A stretch of 40,102 nt of DNA from Burkholderiaceae bacterium (GTDB lineage: Bacteria; Pseudomonadota; Gammaproteobacteria; Burkholderiales; Burkholderiaceae): the NCBI GenBank assembly GCA_030151165.1, contig JASLEM010000160.1, forward strand, positions 1 through 40,102, in the 5' to 3' direction. Position 1 is the first letter of the stretch. The number at the start of each line of letters is the position of its first letter. Both the position numbers and the translations under genes were made by a program. The notes under the pieces are model-generated. The model worked only from the letters and a program-made list of their open reading frames with translations, searched no databases and had not been told where the DNA came from. This document shows, one piece after another, positions 18,239 to 26,844 of this stretch.

Positions 18239-19778
18239 CGGGAGAAGGTCCTTTGGGCGGAACCACCTTGCGCATCAGCGGCACCATGACGGTGGCGATG
18301 ATGAAGATGATCATGATGGAGAAGAACGCGTCGCTGTAGGTCAGCGTCTGCGCCTCGCGCAGCGTGAGGAGGTACAGCGCGCGCAGCGCGGAGGCCTGCG
18401 TGACCGGGTCGGGCGAGTCGCCGCCGAAGTTCGAGACGACCGCATTCATCGCCTCGTTCGTCACGTTGAGGTGCTCGGCGAGCCGGAAGAAGTGCAGGTT
18501 GGTGCGGTTCGTGAGGATCGTGGCGCAGGCCGCGATGCCCATCGCGCCGCCGAGGTTGCGCATCAGGTTGAACAGCCCCGACGCCTGCTTCAGCCGTGCC
18601 GGCGCGAGGCCGCCGAGGGTCAGCGTGACGGTGGGCGGGATCGCGAGCTGCTGGCCCATGCCGCGCAGCGCCTGCGGGAACAGCAGCTGCGCCGCGCCCC
18701 AGTCGTGCGTGATCGGCGTGAACTCGAACATCGACACCGCGAACAGCGCGAGGCCGGCCATCAGGATCCAGCGCAGGTCGATGCGGTTGGCGAGCACGGC
18801 GTAGAGCGGGATCGTCATGATCTGGAACACGCCGGTCGAGAACACCGCCTGGCCGATCTGCAGCGCGCTGTAGCCCTCGACACGGCCGAGGAACAGCGGC
18901 GTCAGGTAGATCGTCGCGAACAGGCCGATGCCGGTGACGAACGAGAACAGGCAGCCGAGCGCGAAGTTGCGGTCCTTCAGCGCGCGCAGGTCGACGACCG
19001 GGTGCGCCGCCGCGAGGCCGCGCCACACGAACAGCACGCCCGAGATCGCCGTGATCCATGCGGTGGTGCGGATCGTGTCGTCCTGCATCCAGTTCCAGCG
19101 CGGGCCTTCCTCGAGCGTGTACTCGAGGCAGCCGAGGAAGACGCCGATCAGCGCGATGCCGATGTAGTCCCCGGTCTTCAGCAGCGCGAGGTTGGGCTTG
19201 TCGATCTTCACCAGCATCGGCACGACGAAGGTGACGAACAGGCCCGGCGCGAGGTTGATGAAGAACAGCCAGTGCCACGAGTAGTGGTCGGTGATCCAGC
19301 CGCCGAGCGTCGGGCCGAGCGTGGGCGCGAGCGAGGCGAGCGCGCCGATCGTGGCCGCGGCGATCACGCGCTGCTTGCCGTCGAAGAACACGAAGGCCGA
19401 CGTGAACACCATCGGGATCATCGAGCCGCCGATGAAGCCCTGCGCCGCGCGGAAGACGATCATGCTCTGGATGTTCCACGCGACGCCGCACAGCAGGCTC
19501 GTCAGCGTGAATCCGGCGGCCGACACCGCGAACAGCCAGCGCGTCGAGAACACCTGGCTCAGCCAGCCCGAGAGCGGGATGACGACGATCTCGGCGATCA
19601 GGTAGCTCGTCTGCACCCACGCGGTGTCGTCCGCGCCGGCGGAGAGGCCGCCGCCGATGTCGCGCAGCGAGGCCGAGACGATCTGGATGTCCAGCAGCGC
19701 GATGAACATGCCGACGCACATGCTCGCGAAGGCGAAGACCTTCTGCGCCTGGGTCAGGCTGGCGAGGTTCGTGGTCAT
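18228..19778 (-). CDS. emrB: EmrB/QacA (DHA2) family drug:H+ antiporter
   Basis: A 516-residue inner-membrane protein with about 14 transmembrane segments. DHA2 signatures include [10 protein letters not shown] in helix 1 and [24 protein letters not shown]-like residues (here ...INLAPG) in helix 5. It exports hydrophobic compounds in exchange for protons, working with the adaptor and outer-membrane duct encoded on either side. It lies 34 bases after emrA and overlaps the next gene by 11. The substrate cannot be predicted. Confidence 0.93.
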   Translation of the reverse strand: [516 protein letters not shown]

Positions 19779-19812
19779 CGTGGTGTCGTCGTCGCAGCGG
19801 CGGGGCGCGCGC

Positions 19813-20883
19813 TCATGACGCCTTCGTGTTGATCGTCGCCTTCACCGACAGCCCCGGCCGCAGCAGGTCGAGGTCGCCGTCCTTGCCATCGAGCGAGATG
19901 CGCACCGGCACGCGCTGGACGATCTTCGTGAAGTTGCCGGTCGCGTTCTCCGGCGGCAGCACGCTGAACTGCGCGCCGGTGGCGGGCGCGAGGCTCGCGA
20001 CGTGGCCCTTGAAGGTCTTGCCGGGGACGACGTCGGCGTCGACGTCGACTTCCTGGCCGACGCGCAGGCGCTCGAGCTGGTCTTCCTTGAAGTTCGCGTC
20101 GACCCACAGCCCGTGCGACGGCACCACCACGAGCAGCTGCGCCGCCGCGGTCGAATACGCGCCGACGCGCGCGCGCCGGTTGCCGACCACGCCATCGACC
20201 GGCGCGCGCAGCTCGGTGTACGACAGGTTCAGCTTCGCGACCTCGAGCTCGGCGAGCGCCTGCGACAGCGCGGCGTCCGCCTGCTTGCGCTGGCTCGCGA
20301 TGACGTCGAGCTGGCGCCTGGCCGCTTCCTGGCCGGCGGCGGCGCGATCCTTGCCGGCCTGCGCGGTCTGGGCGTCCGCCTGCGCGCGCTGCGCGCTCTC
20401 GACCGAGACCGCCGAGCGGCTGGCGAGGTCGCGGTAGCGCGAGTCGTCGAGCTGCGCGCGCGTCGCCTCGGCCTTCGCCGCGGAGACGCCGGCCTCGGCC
20501 TGCGCGATCACGCTGCGCTGGAGCTTCTCGGTGGCGTCGAGGTTGACGAGCAGCGCGCGCGCCGCGGCGACGCTGGCCTCGGCCTTGTCGACGGCGGCGC
20601 GGTAGTCGCGGTCGTCGATCTTCACGAGCAGGTCGCCGCGGTGCACGACCTGGTTGTCGGTGACGGCGACCGCCTGGATGTAGCCGGGCACCTTGGAGCC
20701 GATGACGGTGACGTCGCCGCCGACGTAGGCGTCGTCGGTGTCCTGGATGAACCGGCCGGTGCTCCACCAGTGCACGCCGTAGGCCAGCGCCGCGGTGGCG
20801 AGGGCGACCGGCAGGAGGATCTTCAGCGCCTTGCCGCGCTGCTTCACGCGCTGGTCGGCTTCTTTGGGAGCGGCATCGGTCAA
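19813..20883 (-). CDS. emrA: EmrA/HlyD family membrane fusion protein
   Basis: A 356-residue periplasmic adaptor. It has an N-terminal cytoplasmic tail, one membrane anchor (about residues 20-38), split lipoyl halves (TDDAYVGGDVTVIGSKVPGY and LSYTELRAPVDGVVG), a coiled-coil hairpin (about 85-205) and a beta-barrel domain. It links the EmrB pump to the outer-membrane duct. The first in-frame start is TTG at 20883, with no clear ribosome-binding site. A five-codon mini-frame (ATG GTG ACC TCT TGA) ends on this TTG, so translation coupling is possible; a GTG at codon 13 is an alternative. Confidence 0.9.
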   Translation of the reverse strand: MTDAAPKEADQRVKQRGKALKILLPVALATAALAYGVHWWSTGRFIQDTDDAYVGGDVTVIGSKVPGYIQAVAVTDNQVVHRGDLLVKIDDRDYRAAVDKAEASVAAARALLVNLDATEKLQRSVIAQAEAGVSAAKAEATRAQLDDSRYRDLASRSAVSVESAQRAQADAQTAQAGKDRAAAGQEAARRQLDVIASQRKQADAALSQALAELEVAKLNLSYTELRAPVDGVVGNRRARVGAYSTAAAQLLVVVPSHGLWVDANFKEDQLERLRVGQEVDVDADVVPGKTFKGHVASLAPATGAQFSVLPPENATGNFTKIVQRVPVRISLDGKDGDLDLLRPGLSVKATINTKAS

Positions 20884-20892
20884 GAGGTCACC

Positions 20893-20937
20893 ATTCGCGT
20901 TTGCTGGAATGGCGCGAATGATATTACGAACGTAATA
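20893..20937. promoter_or_regulatory. Two inverted repeats upstream of emrA, probable operators
   Basis: TATTACG (20922-20928) and CGTAATA (20931-20937) form a tight palindrome with a 2-base centre. ATTCGCG (20893-20899) and CGCGAAT (20913-20919) form a second with a 13-base spacer. The first is an AT-rich island in very GC-rich DNA and contains TAATAT on the minus strand, a possible -10 box for the pump operon. A TetR-type repressor would suit the tight palindrome. Confidence 0.5.
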
Positions 20938-20999
20938 CTGTGGGGGCTTCGGGGTTATCCCTCATTCCCGGGACGCATCGCTCGACGAGGCCGTGGCGG

Positions 21000-22016
21000 T
21001 CACGGGGCCGGCGCCGACGCGGCGGCCGGCGCGGGGGCGCCGAGCCAGGTCGTGTAGGGCGCGGGCGCCCAGTCGAACCGCGTGCCGTTCGCCACGACGT
21101 GCCCCAGGCCGGGGAACGAGATGTGCGCCGCCGCGATCCAGGAGCCGTCCCGCGCGGCCTGCGCGAAGACGAGCCGGCGCTGCGCCTCGGCGGAGCGCTG
21201 GTCGCTGTCGTACTTCAGGCGGATGCCCGGCACGGGGAACTGCACCGGCGCGACGTGGACGATGTCGCCCCAGACGACCAGCGTCTGCCCGCGCGACTCG
21301 ACGACGTACCACGTGTGCCCGGGCGTGTGGCCGGGGCTCGGGACGGCGCGCAGGCCCGGCAGCAGCGCGGTCGGGCCGTCGAAGGTCTGCAGGCGGCCGG
21401 CGGCGATGACCGGCGCGAGCGAATCGGCGGCGCCGTCGAACATCGTGCCGAGCCAGGGCGGCGCGGTCTTCTGGTTCGCGCGATCCAGCCAGTAGTCGGC
21501 GTCGGTCTTGCTGACGTGGACGACGGCGTTGGGGAACGCGAGGCGGCCGTGCGCGTCGACGCCGCCCACGTGGTCGCGGTGCAGGTGCGTGAGGAACACG
21601 TCGTCGACCTGCTCGGGCGTGTAGCCGGCGGCGCGCAGGTTCTCCATCAGGTGGCCGCAGCACGTGCCGTACAGCACGCCGGCGCCGCTGTCGATCAGGA
21701 CGAGGCGCGAGCCGGTGTTGACCAGGAACGCGTTGATCGAGCCTTCGACCGGCGCGCCGACGTCGGCCTGCCGAAGCAGCGCGGCGACCTGGCCCGGCTT
21801 CGCGTTCGTCATGACCTCGTCGACCGGGAACGGATGCGTGCCATCCAGCAGCGCCGTGACCTCGAAATCGCCCAGCATCATCCGGTAGAAGCCGGGCGCC
21901 TGCGTGCGCACCTGCGGTGCGGCCGCGCAGGCCGGGGAGGGCGGCGTCGCGAGTGCCGCCAAGAGGGCCAGCGCGCTGGCGGCGAGGGCGACGACGCGGT
22001 TCGACGATGGGAGCAT
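21000..22016 (-). CDS. Exported metallo-beta-lactamase-fold hydrolase
   Basis: A 338-residue protein with a Sec signal peptide (residues 1-31, cleavage near ACA-AP). Zinc ligands are visible in THLHRDHVGG (H144, H146, D148, H149) and the later SPGHTPGHT and GDIVH segments. It resembles the lactonase-like MBL hydrolases that act on lactones or other esters; quorum-signal lactonase activity is possible but not shown. The ATG at 22016 follows AAGGAC at suitable spacing. It lies 77 bases after the small GNAT gene on the same strand. Confidence 0.85.
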   Translation of the reverse strand: MLPSSNRVVALAASALALLAALATPPSPACAAAPQVRTQAPGFYRMMLGDFEVTALLDGTHPFPVDEVMTNAKPGQVAALLRQADVGAPVEGSINAFLVNTGSRLVLIDSGAGVLYGTCCGHLMENLRAAGYTPEQVDDVFLTHLHRDHVGGVDAHGRLAFPNAVVHVSKTDADYWLDRANQKTAPPWLGTMFDGAADSLAPVIAAGRLQTFDGPTALLPGLRAVPSPGHTPGHTWYVVESRGQTLVVWGDIVHVAPVQFPVPGIRLKYDSDQRSAEAQRRLVFAQAARDGSWIAAAHISFPGLGHVVANGTRFDWAPAPYTTWLGAPAPAAASAPAP

Positions 22017-22093
22017 TCGGAAGTCCTTCGGGAGAGAAGGCTTCACGATGCCCCGGCGGGCCGCGAGCGTCTTGACGGAAAGTGCGCTGTGCT

Positions 22094-22429
22094 TCAGCCG
22101 GCGAGGCCGACGAGCGTGCGGCCTTCGGCGGTCAGCAGGTCGTGGGTGTCGGCGTGGCGCGTCATGTAGGCGCGGAAGACCGGGCACTGCGGCGTGACCT
22201 TCAGCCCGCGCGCGCGCACGTCCGCGAGCGCCTGCACGACGATCTGCCCGGCGATGCCGCGGCCGCGCAACTCCTCGGGCACGACGGTGTGGACGAAGCG
22301 GATGCTGTCGCCTTCGAGCCGGTACAGCGCGAAGGCCACGTGGCCCTCGACGTGCGCCTCGAACTGGTGGGCGCCGGGGTTGTCCTCGACGTGGATCGCG
22401 GCGGGCGCGGCGGCATCGTGGGCGCTCAT
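22094..22429 (-). CDS. Small YjdJ-type GNAT acetyltransferase
   Basis: A 111-residue compact GNAT domain with the acetyl-CoA motif VPEELRGRGIAGQIV (about residues 49-63) and a later CPVFRAYMTRH segment. This is typical of the short YjdJ/At1g77540-like family, which uses cysteine-proximal chemistry and has no known physiological substrate. The ATG at 22429 gives the usual length; the longer open frame upstream is not conserved in character. Confidence 0.85.
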   Translation of the reverse strand: MSAHDAAAPAAIHVEDNPGAHQFEAHVEGHVAFALYRLEGDSIRFVHTVVPEELRGRGIAGQIVVQALADVRARGLKVTPQCPVFRAYMTRHADTHDLLTAEGRTLVGLAG

Positions 22430-22555
22430 CGCGGGCCTCCGTGGCAGGGCGGTCGCGTCGGGAGGACGTCGGGCCGGAATCGGGGCGGGTACAGAGCAGG
22501 CGTCATGGTTCGAATGCTGGGTTGGACGAGGCGGAGCGTCTTGGACATTCGGCCG

Positions 22556-22598
22556 GCCGATTGAAGAATCGGCATCGCGGACTGTCAGCGTCCTGTCA
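22556..22598. promoter_or_regulatory. Small hairpin and direct repeats upstream of response regulator gene
   Basis: GCCGATT (22556-22562) and AATCGGC (22567-22573) form a perfect 7-base hairpin with loop GAAG. CTGTCA occurs twice 11 bases apart (22582 and 22593), about one helical turn. These lie 63-105 bases before the response regulator start and may be a control site; nothing else stands out in 22430-22660. Confidence 0.3.
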
Positions 22599-22660
22599 AT
22601 GCGTCGACCTACGATGGCCGGCCTCGAAGCCGCCGTTCCTCGTTCACCGAACTTCTCGCG

Positions 22661-23329
22661 ATGCCGTCGCCGCCAGACAAGATCCGCATCCTGATCGTAG
22701 ACGACCATCCGCTGTTGCGCGAGGGCGTGGCGGCGCTGATCGCGAAGACACCCGATCTCGAGGTCTGCGGCGAGGCGGCGAGCGCCGGCGAGGCGGTGAA
22801 GCAGCACGCGGCGCTGCGGCCGGACGTCACCGTGATGGACCTGCAGATGCCCGGCCCGTGCGGCATCGAGGCGATCGCCGCGATCCGCCGCGCGGCGCCG
22901 GCGGCGCGTGTCGTGGTGCTCACGAGCTACGGCGGCGACGCGCTCGCGGCCCGCGCGATGCGCGCCGGCGCGGCGGCCTTCGTGCTGAAGGAAGTGGCGC
23001 GCAAGGAACTGCTCGGCACGCTGCGCGCGGTGCATCGCGGCGACGACCTGCCGAAGGCGGTCGCGCGCCATCGCGCGCCGGAGCCGATGGCGGACAACCC
23101 GCTGTCGCACCGCGAGCGCGAGGTGATCGAGCTCATGGCCGACGGCAACTCGAACAAGGTCATCGCGCGGGCGCTCGACATCTCCGAGGAGACCGTCAAG
23201 ACCCACCTGACGAACATCCGCCAGAAGCTCGGCGCGAACGACCGCGCGCACATCGTGGCGCTCGCGACCGAGTTCAAGGAGATCGGCCCCGGCCCGGACG
23301 CGGCGGGCGGCTGCGCGATGTCGGACTGA
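22661..23329 (+). CDS. NarL/LuxR-type response regulator (intact receiver)
   Basis: A 222-residue two-domain response regulator. The receiver (about 7-125) keeps all switch residues: D14-D15, phosphoacceptor D60 (MDLQMPG), T88 and K110. The LuxR-type HTH lies at about 145-205 (LSHREREVIELMADG, SEETVKTHLTNI). No histidine kinase lies next to it; the only kinase in the window starts at 30595. It is followed, on the same strand, by a hydrolase gene cluster that it may control. No clear ribosome-binding site precedes the ATG. Confidence 0.9.
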   Translation: MPSPPDKIRILIVDDHPLLREGVAALIAKTPDLEVCGEAASAGEAVKQHAALRPDVTVMDLQMPGPCGIEAIAAIRRAAPAARVVVLTSYGGDALAARAMRAGAAAFVLKEVARKELLGTLRAVHRGDDLPKAVARHRAPEPMADNPLSHREREVIELMADGNSNKVIARALDISEETVKTHLTNIRQKLGANDRAHIVALATEFKEIGPGPDAAGGCAMSD

Positions 23330-23440
23330 TCCGCAGCGCGACGACGCTAAACGGCAAAGCAGCAGACAAATCGTCAATACGTCCTCGACGGGCGGTCGCA
23401 CGATACGGGCCTCCGATCCCCGAACCGTCAGGACACCGCC

Positions 23441-24094
23441 ATGCCTCTCACCGCCACCCCCACGCCGGGCGCCAAGCTGCTCACGCCAAACGACCACGTC
23501 CTGCTGATGATCGACTTCCAGTCGCAGATGGCGTTCGCGACCCACTCGATCGACATGACGCTGCTGCGCAGCAACGCCGCGCTGATCGCGAACGCCGCCG
23601 CCGGCTTCGGCGCGTCGGCGATCCTCACGACCGTGGCGAAGAACACGTTCTCCGGCCCGATGTTCCCCGAGATCGGCGAGGCCTTCCCGGGCCAGGAGAT
23701 GCTCGATCGCACCTCGATGAACACGTGGGAGGACGCCGCCGTCATCCGGCGCATCAACGAGATCGGCAAGAAGCGCATCGTGCTGAGCGGGCTGTGGACG
23801 AGCGTGTGCATCGTCGGGCCGGCGCTGTCGGCGCTCGACCAGGGCTTCGAGGTCTACGTGATCGCGGACGCGTGCGGCGACGTCTCGCCCGAGGCGCACG
23901 CCCGCGCGATGGATCGCATGGTGCAGGCCGGCGCGCAGCCGATGACCTCGGTGCAGTACCTGCTCGAGATGCAGCGCGACTGGGCGCGCGGCGACACCTA
24001 CGCGATGACCACCGGCATCGCGAAGAAGTACGCGGGCTCGTACGGCCTGGGCATCCTCTACGCGCACCAGATGTTCAGCGCGCACGAAGGTTGA
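23441..24094 (+). CDS. Isochorismatase-fold cysteine hydrolase (YcaC-like), copy 1
   Basis: A 217-residue alpha/beta hydrolase of the isochorismatase superfamily. The catalytic Asp is D25 (LLMIDFQSQ) and the nucleophile is C123 (TSVCIVGPAL). The third catalytic residue is not certain. The pattern NTWED and the C-terminal region (MQRDWARGDTY) match YcaC-like members, whose substrates are unknown. It is paralogous to the hydrolase at 26845. It starts a run of four genes with XapX, amidohydrolase and DoxX, with gaps of 13 bases or less or short overlaps. Confidence 0.87.
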   Translation: MPLTATPTPGAKLLTPNDHVLLMIDFQSQMAFATHSIDMTLLRSNAALIANAAAGFGASAILTTVAKNTFSGPMFPEIGEAFPGQEMLDRTSMNTWEDAAVIRRINEIGKKRIVLSGLWTSVCIVGPALSALDQGFEVYVIADACGDVSPEAHARAMDRMVQAGAQPMTSVQYLLEMQRDWARGDTYAMTTGIAKKYAGSYGLGILYAHQMFSAHEG

Positions 24095-24107
24095 GGGAGC
24101 CGTGGCG

Positions 24108-24416
24108 ATGAAGCCGTACCTCCTGTCGCTCGCGGTCGGCCTGCTGGTCGGCGTCATCTACGCGTTGTTCGAGGTGCGCTCGCCGGCGCCGCCGGTGATC
24201 GCGCTCGTCGGGCTGCTGGGCATCCTGCTGGGCGAGCAGCTGCCGCCGCTGGTCAAGCAGGCCTGGAGCCGGGAGTCGGCGCAGGTCTCGTGGCTGCACG
24301 ACCAGGTCAGGCCGCACGTCTTCGGCCGCCTGCCGGCCTCCACGAAGACCGCCGACGGCCGCGAGCGCGTCGCCGCCGACGACACGACCTCCGACAAAAA
24401 GATCGCACGCCCATGA
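24108..24416 (+). CDS. XapX domain membrane protein
   Basis: A 102-residue protein with two hydrophobic helices (residues about 4-22 and 28-45) that form the XapX (DUF1427) domain: YLLSLAVGLLVGVIYAL and VRSPAPPVIALVGLLGILLGEQ. A polar tail follows. The function of XapX is unknown; the name comes from an Escherichia coli xanthosine-cluster protein. The ATG at 24108 is preferred over GTG 24102 because GGGAG is better spaced. The stop overlaps the amidohydrolase ATG by 4 bases. Confidence 0.85.
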   Translation: MKPYLLSLAVGLLVGVIYALFEVRSPAPPVIALVGLLGILLGEQLPPLVKQAWSRESAQVSWLHDQVRPHVFGRLPASTKTADGRERVAADDTTSDKKIARP

Positions 24417-26299
24417 CGAGCTTCACCGACCCCGACCTGATCCTGCACCGCGGGCTGTTCACGACCCTCGACCGCGCGAACCCGACGGCCGAGGCCGTGG
24501 CGATCAAGGACGGCGTCTTCGTCGGCGTCGGCCGCGCGAACGACATCCTGCCGCAGGCCGGCCCGAACACGCGCGTGATCGACCTGCATGGCCACCGCGT
24601 GCTGCCCGGCCTGATCGACAACCACCTGCACATCATCCGCGGCGGCCTCAACTTCAACATGGAGCTGCGCTGGGACGGCGTGCGCAGCCTCGCCGACGCG
24701 ATGGGCATGCTCCGGCGCCAGGTCGCGGCGACGCCCGCGCCGCAATGGGTGCGCGTGGTGGGCGGCTTCACCGAGCACCAGTTCGCCGAGAAGCGGCTGC
24801 CGACGATCGACGAGCTCAACGCCGTCGCGCCCGACACGCCCGTCTTCATCCTGCACCTCTACGACCGCGCGCTGCTGAACGGCGCCGCGCTGCGCGCCGT
24901 GGGCTACACGAAGGATACGCCCGAGCCGCCCGGCGGCCAGATCCTGCGCGACGGCCACGGCAACCCGACCGGGCTGCTGCTCGCGAAGCCGAACGCGTCC
25001 ATCCTCTACGCGACGCTCGCGAAGGGCCCGAAGCTGCCGTTCGAGTACCAGGTGAACTCGACGCGCCACTTCATGCGCGAGCTGAACCGCCTCGGCGTCA
25101 CCGGCGCGATCGACGCCGGCGGCGGCTTCCAGAACTATCCCGAGGACTACCAGGTCATCCAGCAGCTGTCCGACGCCGGCCAGCTCACCATCCGACTCGC
25201 CTACAACCTGTTCACGCAGAAGCCGAAGCAGGAGAAGGACGACTTCCTGAAGTGGACGTCGAGCTCGCACTACAAGCAGGGCACCGACTACTTCCGCCAC
25301 AACGGCGCCGGCGAGATGCTCGTGTTCTCGGCCGCCGACTTCGAAGACTTCCGCCAGCCGCGCCCCGACATGCCGGCCGAGATGGAGGACGACCTCGGCG
25401 AGGTGGTGCGCGTGCTGGTGCAGAACCGCTGGCCGTGGCGCATGCACGCGACCTACGACGAGACGATCAGCCGCGCGCTGGACGTCTTCGAGCGCGTGAA
25501 CCAGGAGACGCCGCTCGCGGGCCTGAACTGGTTCTTCGACCACGCCGAGACGATCTCCGACGCGTCGATCGACCGCATCGCCGCGCTCGGCGGCGGCATC
25601 GCGGTGCAGCACCGCATGGCGTACCAGGGGGAGTATTTCGTCGAGCGCTACGGCGCCGGCGCCGCGGAGGCGACGCCGCCGGTGGCGCGCATGCTGGCCA
25701 AGGGCGTGAAGGTCTCGGCGGGGACGGACGCGACGCGCGTCTCGTCCTACAACCCCTGGGTATCGCTCGCATGGCTCATCACGGGCAAGACCGTGGGCGG
25801 CCTGCAGCTGACGCCGCAACGCAACTGCCTCGACCGCGAGACCGCGCTGCGGATGTGGACCGAGAACGTCACGTGGTTTTCGAACGAGGAAGGGAAGAAA
25901 GGGCGCATCGAGGTCGGCCAGATGGCGGATCTCGTCGTGCCGGATCGCGACTTCTTCGCCTGCGCGGAGTCCGACATCGCCGACACCACCGCCATGCTCA
26001 CGATGGTCGGCGGCAAGGTGGTCTACGGCGCCGGCCGCTTCAAGGCGCTGGACGAAGGCGAGCCGCCGCCGGCGATGCCGGACTGGTCGCCGGTGCGCAC
26101 GTTCGGCGGCTACGGCGCCTGGGCCGAGCAGGACGGCAAGCCGCTGCAGGCGGCGATGAAGCGCGTGGCCGACTGCGCATGCAGCCGCGACTGCGGCGTG
26201 CACGGCCACCAGCACGCGACCGCGTGGAGCAGCAAGCTGCCGATCGCCGACCTGAAGGGCTTCTGGGGCGCGCTCGGCTGCGCCTGCTGGGCGGTCTGA
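24413..26299 (+). CDS. YtcJ-like metal-dependent amidohydrolase
   Basis: A 628-residue amidohydrolase-superfamily protein. The N-terminal metal motif is NHLH (H71, H73); later ligands are likely in HATYDE, DHAE and GTDAT. It resembles YtcJ/NfdA-type hydrolases of N-substituted amides, but the substrate is unknown. The C-terminus has a conspicuous Cys/His-rich tail (C588, C590, C594, H597, H599, H601, C623, C625). It starts in an ATGA overlap with XapX and ends 1 base before the DoxX gene, so the genes are almost surely cotranscribed. Confidence 0.88.
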   Translation: MTSFTDPDLILHRGLFTTLDRANPTAEAVAIKDGVFVGVGRANDILPQAGPNTRVIDLHGHRVLPGLIDNHLHIIRGGLNFNMELRWDGVRSLADAMGMLRRQVAATPAPQWVRVVGGFTEHQFAEKRLPTIDELNAVAPDTPVFILHLYDRALLNGAALRAVGYTKDTPEPPGGQILRDGHGNPTGLLLAKPNASILYATLAKGPKLPFEYQVNSTRHFMRELNRLGVTGAIDAGGGFQNYPEDYQVIQQLSDAGQLTIRLAYNLFTQKPKQEKDDFLKWTSSSHYKQGTDYFRHNGAGEMLVFSAADFEDFRQPRPDMPAEMEDDLGEVVRVLVQNRWPWRMHATYDETISRALDVFERVNQETPLAGLNWFFDHAETISDASIDRIAALGGGIAVQHRMAYQGEYFVERYGAGAAEATPPVARMLAKGVKVSAGTDATRVSSYNPWVSLAWLITGKTVGGLQLTPQRNCLDRETALRMWTENVTWFSNEEGKKGRIEVGQMADLVVPDRDFFACAESDIADTTAMLTMVGGKVVYGAGRFKALDEGEPPPAMPDWSPVRTFGGYGAWAEQDGKPLQAAMKRVADCACSRDCGVHGHQHATAWSSKLPIADLKGFWGALGCACWAV

Positions 26300-26300
26300 C

Positions 26301-26714
26301 GTGGCGGCGCCGCGCTGGCTCACGTCCGCGGGGGTGCGCTGGGTCGCGCTGCTGGGGCTGGTCGCCGCCTACCTGCAGGGCGGGCTCGACAAGGCGTTCG
26401 ACTTCCCCGCCGCGCTCGGCGAGATGCAGCACTTCGGCCTCGAACCCGCGATGCCGCTCGCGATCGCGACCATCGTGCTGGAGATCGGTGCCTCCGCGAT
26501 GATCCTCGCGGGCGTCTGGCGCTGGGCCGGCGCGCTCGCGCTGGCCGGCTTCACGCTGTTCGCCACCTTCGTCGCGAACCGCTTCTGGCTCGCCACGGGC
26601 CAGGATCGCTTCATGCTCGAGAACGCGTTCTTCGAACACCTGGGCCTCGTCGGCGGCTTCCTGCTGGTGGCCTGGACGGACCTGCGCGAGCGGCTCGGAG
26701 CGAGCGCCGCGTAG
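26301..26714 (+). CDS. DoxX family membrane protein
   Basis: A 137-residue protein with about four transmembrane helices (for example VRWVALLGLVAAYLQGG and a central IATIVLEIGASAMILAG) and the DoxX-type N-terminal GGLDKAFDF and C-terminal ENAFFEHLGLVGG segments. DoxX proteins are linked to quinone or thiol redox in some systems; here the role is unknown. It starts at GTG 26301, 1 base after the amidohydrolase stop. It is the last gene of that operon. Confidence 0.82.
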   Translation: MAAPRWLTSAGVRWVALLGLVAAYLQGGLDKAFDFPAALGEMQHFGLEPAMPLAIATIVLEIGASAMILAGVWRWAGALALAGFTLFATFVANRFWLATGQDRFMLENAFFEHLGLVGGFLLVAWTDLRERLGASAA

Positions 26715-26844
26715 GCCGATAGGACTAGGTCGACCCCCGTTGGCCGGGCCGGCCCGGCGAGGCAATCGGAGAGATGCGGGGCCGCACGCCCGTCCCGAGA
26801 ATGAGGTTCGTCGGCGCGTGCGTCGACTTCCTCACTCTCGATGG

